This document shows positions 56,301 through 64,000 of a stretch of DNA of 64,000 nucleotides, in pieces (within the stretch, counting starts at the first letter, position 1; each line of letters opens with the position of its first letter). The notes beneath the pieces were generated by a model that searched no databases, was not told the DNA's origin, and saw only the letters and a list, made by a program, of their open reading frames with translations. Source of the stretch: Bursaphelenchus xylophilus (taxonomy: Eukaryota; Nematoda; Chromadorea; Rhabditida; Aphelenchoididae); the NCBI GenBank assembly GCA_904066235.2, contig CAJFCV020000003.1:2294001-2358000 (forward strand), in the 5' to 3' direction. The position numbers and the translations under genes are program-made.

Positions 56301-59300
56301 ACAGGATAATGTTTCTACAAAAAATCAATTTTTCCCGCTCGAAACTGCGAAAGTTATGGCCAAAAAGCGTTTTTCTCTCTGACCGCTCTCCATGTTTAGC
56401 GTGCTCTCTCGGCGGCAAAAATCGTTCGATATCTCGGCGGCGCCCGCAAAGCGCGAGCTAAAACTTGCAGGATTTGATACTTAGTCCATACCCGACGTTT
56501 ATGCAAAATTTAAAGAAAATCTGAGCGTCGCACTTGGAGTACTTCCCCTGTAAAATATAAGTAATTTTGACAATTTTAACAATCTTTTAGTCCAAGTTCG
56601 CATGGCTCGGACGACATTGCAGATCCCCGTTATGGGACGAATACGACGCACATGCCTATTATTTCATCCGTTTCGTTTATTCACCGCCGTCGGTAGGTGG
56701 AAATGATTTTTATTTTCGTTTATGCACAGTGCAACGCAAAGTTTGGGGTGCAAATTTCCAAGTTTTGAAAATTGGTTTTTGCACGGTGCAATAAAAATCG
56801 TTTTTTGAGAGCTTTTTTTTGCACTGTGCAGACGCGATGTTTTGATCGCCCAAATCGCGGAACTCTTTGATTGCACGGTGCGTAGAAAGGTTTGGAGATT
56901 TTTTGAACCGCACCGTGCAAAAATTTTTTTGTCAAAGTTTCCTGTTGACTGCACAGTGCAAAAAGCAAAGACAAAAAGTTTCGATCCGCACCGTGCAAAC
57001 AGTTTTTTGGTTGCACTGTGCAGGCAACAAACAACTTGCTTTAAAATTTTTTGCTACAGTTGTGAGTTTTTTTCAGGGCACCAAAAGAACAACGACCACC
57101 ACCACGACTACTACCATCACAACTACCACCACTACAACCACCACAGTATTTTTATTTTCTTTATTTTTTTTTACCTTCGACCCAAGATTTTTTGACTGCA
57201 CAGTGCAGAAATAAACAGTTCAAATTTTTCTGACGTAAGTTTTATTTTCAGACCACCACAACAACAACAACGACCACCACCACGACTACCACTACGATGT
57301 CGACTACAGTACCCTCTACTGTAAGTTTATGGCGGGTTCAAAAGCTGACAGGACTTTTTTGTCCTTTGAACAGGTTTTTATTTGACTACACAGTGCAGTA
57401 CCAGCTTTTTTGGAATGTCACCTAACCGAAATCGGCGACACGCACGGTGCGAAAAACAAAACTGCTCTTTGCACTGTGCGAAAACAAAAACTCTTCTTTG
57501 CACCGTGCAATTGGCTTTTTTGGGTTGTCGCACGCACCCTGACTTTTTTCGCCCGGTGCACGTCGAACTGAGGAGTCCGGTGACCGGAATAGACTCTTCG
57601 CTATCAGCTTTTTACACTTCGTCTATTTCGCAGAGAAAGAGAGAAAAAAGACACGCAAAAGCGAACTCTCTCGCCCCAAAAATTCCCCATTTCTTCCCCG
57701 ACAAAACGTTTTTTCGCGTCTTTTTTTGGCAAATTAACAATCCACACCGGACTGTTTTAGCTTATCTCAGTTTGACGTGCGGTGCAAACGCCAAAAATCA
57801 GTCCAGCGACTCTCCGGAAGGACTAGTAAAAGAACAAAAAAAAAGACGTTTTCAATTTTTACTGTAGGTTTTATTTTCAGACAACCACAACAACAACGAC
57901 AGCCACCACAACGACTACCACTTCAACGTCTACTACAGACCCCTCTACGGTAAGTTTATGGGCATTGCCCAAAACAGCAACAAGAAATTTTTGATTTTTA
58001 AATTTTGGACTCTGCGAAATTTGTGGCAGACCGCACTGTGGATTGAGAGAATTTTTTGACTGCACAGTGCAGTAGAAATAGAAAAAATTATAATTCCAAG
58101 GCTTATTTTTAGACAACTACAACAACAACAACAAGGACCAACATCACCACGACAGTCACTCCAACATCTGATACAGTAACCTCTAATGTGTTGTCCTCAA
58201 GAATTGTTCCCGGTACTAGAGAGTCGACTGAAAAGTAGGTTTTGTTGCAGTAGTCAAAAAAGCTTTTTATTATTATCCTTGTATCGCAAGATGCGGATTT
58301 TCGGCGAGAATTCTTTATTTTTGCTGCACGGTGCGAAATTAGTTTTGCATTTTTTGCACAGTGCAATTTTTTGTCAAGTTTTTTTATTGTGCGATACAGT
58401 AATTCTTTGGCTACCGGTACGGCCAAGTCCTCCAATCGAACGTCCACTCAACTACCCTCTTCTGTATCGCCAACAAGAATTGATCCCAATGCCAAGCCAA
58501 GTACAAGTAATATGTCTTTTGTCACCACAGACTTGCCTGCACAGTAGGTTATTTTACAGCAGGCCAAGAAGTTTTAAGCCATTTCGAGACATGATTATCT
58601 ACTTTTAGCTTTGATACGTTGGTTCTGGTCCCCTATAACTCAGCTTTCTACATCAGTGTTGACTCGCTTCTCGCCTTGCTAGCCCTTCTTTTACTGAGTT
58701 CCCTCGCAGGTGTGTTGGTCTACAGAAGAAGGAGAGATAAGGTAAAGACATTACTTTTAGGTCCTAGAATGACGCTGCGTTTTTTAGAAAGAGAGAAACA
58801 TGAATGCCTCAAATCAGCGTCCTTTTAAGTCGACGGAAACTTTGAAAAATGCAAGTGGTACTGTTGATGTGAAGACAAAGACGGAAACTGGCAAGTCGTT
58901 CAAGGTAAGCGACGAAACTGAAAATATTTGTGGCTGAATCAGAAAAATGTCTTTTGAAGCGTGCCTCGCGGAAAGGCATTTTATTTATATTTTTTTGCAT
59001 TGTGAGGCAAAAATTTTTTGGCACGGTGCAGTTAGAATTAAACTATTTTTTGTAATGTGGTTTAAATATAAGCCTTCTTAGATTGCCATGAACACGGAAG
59101 ACGAAAATTTAACCCTCAATAAAGCCAAAAATGGTAACAGCAACAAGGTAAGAATGGGGATTCACCACCGTGCATACCAAAAAATGATGACAGCACCGTG
59201 AAATGGGAAATTAATTTTTGGCATAGTGCAAGGTTTTTTGCTGTGAAAAAAGTGTTTCAATAAAATTTGTAAATTTTGTCTTTTCAGAAAGCGAAGAAAG

Positions 59301-59398
59301 GAAAGAAGGGAAAGAAGAGTCTTGACCGCTCTGTTGTGATCCATAAACCCACATCGCGCAAGTTTAAGAAATCGGATGGAAGCAAGAAGCTTCATTAG
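53358..59398 (+). CDS. Secreted/membrane protein with Thr-rich mucin exons
   Basis: Fourteen exons: 53358-53578, 53649-53792, 55370-55649, 55978-56070, 56591-56692, 57077-57145, 57252-57320, 57881-57949, 58113-58234, 58400-58543, 58609-58741, 58788-58904, 59082-59147 and 59288-59398. They sum to a 579-residue frame without breaks. A signal peptide (MKLPILFFAAILETFAQ) leads to an aromatic-rich ectodomain with few cysteines (NGWYGLAYGYLSGIVDIF). Next come four Thr-rich exons, likely O-glycosylated, then one membrane helix (SLLALLALLLLSSLAGVLVY) and a short Lys-rich cytoplasmic tail. I do not recognise the ectodomain. Introns hold GCACTGTGCA words, two repeat families and a T-rich tract. AATAAA is at 59441. 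An inverted paralogue begins at the right edge of the window. A nematode surface or cuticle-associated glycoprotein is a guess. Confidence 0.65.
54043..54405. mobile_element. AGTTCCTTATT element, copy 1
   Basis: Begins AAAAAGTTCCTTATTCTGGC and shares about 360 bp with 63545-63945 (CTGCGAACTGCGCCCAAGC, GGCAATAAGTTTAGTTC, CATCGTATAAAGTGTAAAA). The ends are inverted in the better-preserved second copy. It lies in intron 2 of the mucin-like gene. Confidence 0.7.
54612..55094. mobile_element. Foldback element with CAAGGGAAGT ends and a tRNA-like core
   Basis: The ends CAAGGGAAGTCGTTCAGATC and its reverse complement continue inward as near-perfect arms of about 110 bp. TCA flanks both sides (54609-54611 and 55095-55097), and intact sister copies of the host element show a single TCA at this site. 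The loop carries a tRNA-like segment on the minus strand. Ends, target and layout match the element at 11629-12221, although arm sequences differ. Confidence 0.8.
54825..54910 (-). ncRNA. tRNA-like segment in a foldback
   Basis: Read on the minus strand it has TTGGCCGAGTGG (A box) and GGTTCGATTCC (B box) at class II-like spacing. The variable region is G-rich (GGGCCGGGGGGC). The acceptor stem and anticodon arm are degenerate, so function as a tRNA is unlikely. Confidence 0.5.
55670..55965. repeat. T-rich low-complexity tract
   Basis: TTTTTTTGTATTTTTTTGTG-type runs and two copies of GGTAAAAGTTCC fill intron 3 of the mucin-like gene. Open frames across it are low-complexity. Confidence 0.8.
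56104..56551. mobile_element. 440-bp inverted-repeat element, copy C (complete)
   Basis: Ends AGGGGAGTACTCCAAGTGCG and CGCACTTGGAGTACTTCCCC are inverted. It is the best preserved copy and serves as the empty-site reference for the foldback in copy B. It lies in intron 4 of the mucin-like gene. Confidence 0.82.
57077..57949 (+). repeat. Three tandem 69-nt Thr-codon exons
   Basis: Exons 57077-57145, 57252-57320 and 57881-57949 are each exactly 69 nt, phase 0 at both ends, and made almost wholly of Thr codons (ACA, ACC, ACG, ACT). The second and third end with the same ST(T)xPST pattern. A fourth, longer exon (58113) begins the same way. This indicates exon duplication, each copy inserting 23 residues without frame change. 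Confidence 0.8.
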
Positions 59399-60965
59399 AC
59401 GAGAAAACTGTCTGGGAGTGAATTTATCTACTATTGCAAAAATAAATCACAAAACGCTTTTTTTCAATATTTTATTTTCTCAATGCCCTGAAATTTTTTT
59501 CCGATTGAACAATGAGTACTAGGCGGGCCGAAAAGTCGGTCCTTAGGGTTTTCGGGAGGGGACTTTTCGGCTGATGAGTAAAAAAATTGAAAAATAAGAT
59601 TTTACTAGTTGGAACACGAACCATTTCGATAAGATGAGAAAAGGATAACAAATGAAATAGCGTCTACGAGAGGTAGAGGGCAGCTAGGAGAGATCAACGG
59701 GGAGTAAAACCTGGATCGACGTAATAATAGCCAACTGGGATATAGCAAGTATATTTATCCAGCAAACGTCACAATAGCACACAATACAACAACAACGAGG
59801 ATAGACTCGGGTAGTCGGAGGAAGACGAAGGAGTCGACCGTCCATCGAGCCGGAGATTCCAGTTGAATGAATGAGAGCCCCCGGTCGGAGTGAAGTTGAG
59901 CGGTCGGAACGGATTGTCACGTAGAGCGGTTGATCATGGGAAACTCGGGGAATCGGTCGGGAACTTGACGGACCATCGAGGTGCCGCTGCTCCTACTATG
60001 AGCTGTTTTACTAAGCTGCGTAAAATTTCCGATTGATCCGTCATTTCAGGTACAAAATTGTAAGGTTCTAGAGTTTATGTGCATCACACCTGCCTCCTCG
60101 TTTGTCATGCCTGCATTAATTTGTCAAACTTCCACTCCGCATGATTGATTCAAGCAAAGTTATGAAAATTACGCTTCGCAATATTAATGCAAAAAATTCC
60201 CGTCGTAGATGGGCCACGTCGTTCGCCTTATTTCAATACGTACAAAAGAAAAATAACTTTTGCCCAAATTACGCCTATTGGACAGCTGCAAGAATAGTGA
60301 AATGATCTAGATTATAAAGCAACATTGCATTCCGCCGTCGACGTCGTGTCATTCTCATTATATAGGCTTCCATATTTAGGAAATTTCGTAGGTATAATAC
60401 ATGAAACACTTTTCTAATGATGAATTCGCCCTGGTTGCTCCCAACGAGCGAAAACCATTGCGCTCTTCCAATATTACGTGGTCAATCGGTTGAATTTCGT
60501 GATAAGAGCGTTCTATCAACCCTCTTTTTTGTTCTAAAGTTGATGTGCATTACAGAAACATTTGCGTCGTGTACAAAGTTGGTGATCTCTTCGGCCACGG
60601 TTGTTGCTGGCCATCTTATTAATCTCCCAACCCGAAATGTGTCTTCGACACTACTGAGAACATTACGTCAATTAATTGCATGTCCATGTTTGTGAAGACA
60701 AGTTAACAGAATGGAGTTGTCCAAATTTTTTCCCATCTTAAAGTCCAATCCTTCAGTGATAATAACGAATAGGCATCTCTAGTCAACAAAATCTCTTGTT
60801 GCTGTGGGAAAAATCTGCAAAAGGATGATATTTTTGTGCTGGTACCACAGGAATCTAGAAAACTCAAACGAAAACCCTTACGCTGACTGTTACTTTAAAG
60901 CATACGATTGATCCGTCATTTCAGGTCCAAAATCTGAAGTTTATGTGCATTACATCTGCCCCCTT

Positions 60966-61680
60966 TTTACGATTGGTGGATCATGATTTTCAAGGTATTT
61001 TTGAGCATTGACGACCTGAAAAGAACATAAAATTTATTTTTCTATCAAAATGTGTTCTATAAAAACATATTAACATACCTGCATAATAATGCTTCACAAA
61101 ACTGAAGGATCGTGCAGAAAGAGTGACCATCCATTGAAAGACGTCAAAAAGTTGGACTATTCGAGTGTGAGGTTGGGAAACGTGAAGATTCTTTTCTCGC
61201 AACGCATGTTTCGCATAATTCGCCTTCTTTTCTTCCTTGGAATACTTACACGGATTGATCTTTCAGGTACCAAATCGCATAGTCCTGGAGTTTATGTGCA
61301 TTACATCTGCCTCCTTGTTCGCCTTCTTCTCTTCCTTCCATTGTTTACTGGCTTGGTGGATCTTGCAGGCAACATATCGTTTGTCATCCAGATCGTAGGC
61401 TCGCCATACTTCACTAAAATATGTATTATTTCTGGGATTAGTCATCATGGATAACATAAACTTCATGGTTTAAAAAATTTTATATTATACAAAGCAAGCA
61501 AATACCACAAGCCGTTACAAAAGCGAAAATTGTAATCCAAAACAAAAAACCTCGAAAAAAAATTAAATATATCTCACCTAAATCCGCCCTTGCCCAACAG
61601 TGACAGCAGCAGATACTTCTCGGAGAAGCACACATCGGTTTTTAATGGCGAACAGAACGGTCCAACTAAAGCAACCGCTC
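60966..61680 (-). pseudogene. Tousled-like kinase, N-lobe fragment, broken
   Basis: Reading leftward: about 61680-61578 encodes EKYLLLSLLGKGGF with the glycine loop. It splices in frame to about 61413-61320, which encodes [20 protein letters not shown] with the beta-3 Lys, then [11 protein letters not shown] second piece, about 61250-61082, repeats EEKKANYAKHALREKNLH, and 61019-60966 encodes NAQKYLENHDPPIVK, just before where the catalytic HYDLKPGN should be. These are strong Tousled-like kinase signatures. An 80-bp dispersed repeat interrupts the gene after KKAN, apparently duplicating about 18 bp, and another copy replaces the catalytic loop. No C-lobe was found, so the fragment is probably inactive. 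Confidence 0.75.
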
Positions 61681-61689
61681 AGTTCTGCT

Positions 61690-61850
61690 TCTATAGACTT
61701 TATGACACTTATATATCGTAAATTAGGCACTAATCAAACGGCAGAAAAAAAACGCAGAAAAATTTGCGCGATTTTTTGAAACAGAAAATTTTTGAAAAAG
61801 AACTATGAAGGTAATTACATATTTGGATTTTCTCTGCAAAAAACATGACG
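61690..61850. repeat. Inverse copy of 50.2-50.35 kb LTR-like sequence
   Basis: Matches 50195-50350 in reverse complement (GGCACTAATCAAACGGCAGA, AAAAAACGCAGAAAAA). It abuts the 5' end of the Tousled-like fragment and may have truncated it. Confidence 0.6.
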
Positions 61851-62185
61851 TCATTACAGTATTTTTTACAAGGAAAGCGGAAGAGGGTGGGAAGACTGTT
61901 CATATCACGAAATTAAACCGACGCCCGCACAGTGTGAAAGCATGTAAGAATTTTTGGCCCGCCTAGTGCTCATTGTGACATCTGGAACCCACGATTATTG
62001 CATTGGCATTCCGTTTCATTCGAGGCTTCTCGGCTGTAAAAATACCAAATTTGTGAATTTTCTATCCAGATCCTTCACGCTTTCTTAGGGCACTCAGAAA
62101 AACAAGATCTCAAGAAAAAAAAAACATTTTTATCAAATTTATATTTACAACAGGATACATCTTCACTTCGGGCGAGCTTTTTTGT

Positions 62186-64000
62186 CTAGTGAAATTTTTG
62201 GCTTTCCGTTGTCTTGAACTCACTGGATGCGGTTTTTTGAATCGGAGCAGAACGGTCTTTCTTTCCCTTCTTTCCTTTCTCCGCTTTCTGAAAAGAAAAA
62301 TGTTACATATTTTATTGAAACACTTTTTTTCGCAGCAAAAAACCTTGCACTGTGCCAAAAATTGATTTCCCATTGCAGTCATCATTTTTCGTTATGCATG
62401 GTGCAAAAATTAAAATTGTATGCACGGTGAATCTCCATTCTTACCTTGTTGCTGTTACCATTTTTGGCTTTATTGAGGGTTAAATTTTCGTCTTCCGTGT
62501 TCATGGCAATCTAAAAAGGCTCATATTTTAACCACATTACAAAAAATAGTTTAATTCTAATTGTACCGTGCCGAAAAATATTGTCTTCACAATGCACGTC
62601 AATCCAAAATAGAAGAAAAAATTTCCCGCCCCTTTTTGGTGATTCGTTCAAGACGAAATGTCACTATCCGATAAAAAGCATTTTCTTATCTTTCTTCTTC
62701 CTTTTAGAGAAAAAACAATTATTTCGGGCGAGAAAAAGTGCCGATAATTTCGCGACATTTCGTCTCACTTTTAAATCAATGAAAACGATACGAAGTTTCG
62801 AAACGGTTCAGGAAATGCGCTGGATTGACGTGCAATGCAAAAAAAAATAGATAAAATGAAAATGCCTTTCTGCAAACTTGCTCTGTACAAAAAATTAAGT
62901 TCCCATTGCACAGTACAGTCGTCATTTTTTGATCTGCACAGTGCAAAATAAAAAAAAAATCTTACCTTGTTGCTGTTACCATTTTCGTTCTTTTTGAGGG
63001 TTAAATTTTGGTCAATGGAAGTCGTGGCCATCTAAAAAAACTCGAATTTTTATCACATTTCAAAAAATATTTTAATTCTAACTAGACCATTTCAAAAATT
63101 TTTTACTGCACAGTGCAAATAAAAATAAAAAAAAAACTCCGTTTTGCTGTTAACGCTTCAAAAAACATTTTTCCCATTCAATCAGAAATATTTTCAGTTT
63201 CCTCCCTTACCTTGGACGACTTCTGATTCATCATGGAAGAGCGAGTTTCCGTCTTTGTCTTCACATCAACAGTACCACTTGCATTTTTCAAAGTTTCCGT
63301 CGACTTAAAAGGGCGCTGATTTTTCAAGTCTCTCTCTTTCTAAAAAACGCAGCGTCATTCTAGGACCAAAAACCAATTTCTTTACCTTATCTTGCCCTTC
63401 TCTGTAGACTAACGCACCTGAAACGGAAATCAGGAAGAGGAGGGCTAGCAAGACAAAAATCGAGCCAACACTGATGTAGACAGTGGAGTTTTTCGGTGGC
63501 ATCACCAATTCTTCGAAGCTAAAAAAAAGTTAATCATATTTCGGAAAAAGTTCCTTATTTTGGCCACAAAAATGTACTCCGCGAACTGCGCCCAAGCTTG
63601 GGCACTAAAGTTCGGAAAAAACGCTTCGACCTAGCTGGCACTGAATTACTATAATAGCTCTACAGTTTTAAGGTTACCTACGAAGGCGATGCCGACTCAT
63701 TTAGTTCTATACGGAGGCAATAAGTTTAGTTCCGGACAGTTTTCATCGTATAAAGTGTAAAATCACAGGCTGCAGCCGTTTTTGAAGGGTAAGATGGTAC
63801 GTAAAAAAGAAGGTACCTCACTAACTAAATCCCCTGTCCGGGCATTGACAACGATGAATTGAGCGTGCACGTTAAATGTGGGCTAATTCCGCCAGTTTCC
63901 GCAAAGTTATAAGTTGTGGCCAAAATAAGGAACTTTTACCCATGTTTCAAAACGGCTTAAAACTTCTTGCCCTGCTGTAAAATAACCTACTGCGCAGGCA
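62186..64000 (-). CDS. Inverted paralogue of the mucin-like gene, 3' part only
   Basis: Exons, read leftward: 64000-63991 (partial, cut by the window end), 63518-63386, 63339-63211, 63031-62966, 62510-62445 and 62287-62186 (stop). They match exons 10-14 of the gene at 53358-59398 in length and splice phase: membrane exon 133 nt in both, tail exon 66 nt in both. The product again has one membrane helix (VGSIFVLLALLFLISVSGAL) and a Lys-rich tail. Unlike its partner it has two copies of the 66-nt exon. The left one is almost identical to the partner's (IAMNTEDENLTLNKAKNG), the right one diverged (MATTSIDQNLTLKKNENG), which suggests exchange between the two inverted genes. An AGTTCCTTATT element fills its first visible intron. 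Confidence 0.7.
63545..63945. mobile_element. AGTTCCTTATT element, copy 2
   Basis: Begins AAAAAGTTCCTTATTTTGGC and ends TTGTGGCCAAAATAAGGAAC then TTTTACCC, so the terminal inverted repeats are intact. It is the same family, in the same orientation, as 54043-54405. Confidence 0.78.

Larger units (their letters stand above)
59540..61950. other. Spacer between inverted paralogous gene ends
   Basis: Homology between the two mucin-like 3' flanks ends at CAATGAGTACTAGGCGGGCC (about 59510) and, inverted, GGCCCGCCTAGTGCTCATTG (61957). The spacer contains a broken Tousled-like kinase and at least four copies of a roughly 80-bp repeat with TTTATGTGCATTACATCTGC (about 60080, 60540, 60940 and 61290). 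Nothing else was recognised. Confidence 0.6.

Noticed and set aside
60417..60695. 92-codon plus-strand frame
   Set aside because: Overlaps a dispersed 80-bp repeat on the strand opposite to the kinase fragment; no protein similarity recognised.

Overview
This is eukaryotic, almost certainly nematode, genomic DNA. The evidence is small exons with (T)TTTCAG acceptors, acceptors lying 0-3 nt upstream of start codons (the pattern of spliced-leader addition), same-strand gene clusters, a worm-type CK1/TTBK-like kinase and a multi-homeodomain-like gene. The sequence is AT-rich and unusually loaded with palindromic (foldback) elements and repeat-filled introns. No species is assigned.

Layout. 1-7.7 kb: no convincing exons; three copies of a TA-flanked MITE and a 1.4 kb palindrome. 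7.7-18.6 kb: the 3' half of a CWF19L2-like splicing factor (+), whose 9.5 kb intron holds a complete-looking seven-exon gene on the opposite strand. That gene encodes a single-pass membrane protein with a cytoplasmic CK1/TTBK-like domain lacking all the usual catalytic residues, and it is surrounded by nested foldback elements. 19.6-29.7 kb (-): a probable three-gene cluster: an 866-residue protein with three homeodomain-like units, a 183-residue protein with a fourth unit, and a DUF4602/C1orf131-like protein. A hAT element with an 8-bp target duplication sits in one intron. 29.8-35 kb: tandem repeats, a mariner foldback with a transposase relic, and GC-rich tracts. 35.4-38.1 kb (+): a SMAP-type ArfGAP. 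42.3-47.8 kb (+): an MXRA7-like membrane protein whose introns are arrays of the 13-mer TTGCACWGTGCAA and other palindromic words. 48.0-52.3 kb: remnants of an LTR retroelement (integrase tail interrupted by a solo LTR) and coding-like duplicated sequence. 53.4-59.4 kb (+): a 579-residue secreted-then-membrane protein with Thr-rich 69-nt exons. 59.5-62.0 kb: spacer with a broken Tousled-like kinase. 62.2-64.0 kb (-): the 3' end of an inverted paralogue of the mucin-like gene, cut by the window edge.

How the genes fit together: the conserved genes (CWF19L2, DUF4602, ArfGAP, MXRA7-like, TLK fragment) are ordinary cellular genes. The transmembrane pseudokinase, the multi-homeodomain-like genes and the mucin-like pair look lineage-specific. 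Much of the non-coding sequence consists of foldback elements and short palindromic words. One foldback family has CAAGGRAAG ends, a TCA target duplication and a tRNA-like core, and it occurs twice. All exon models were derived by eye from splice signals, phase and homology; every multi-exon model listed keeps frame across its proposed junctions.
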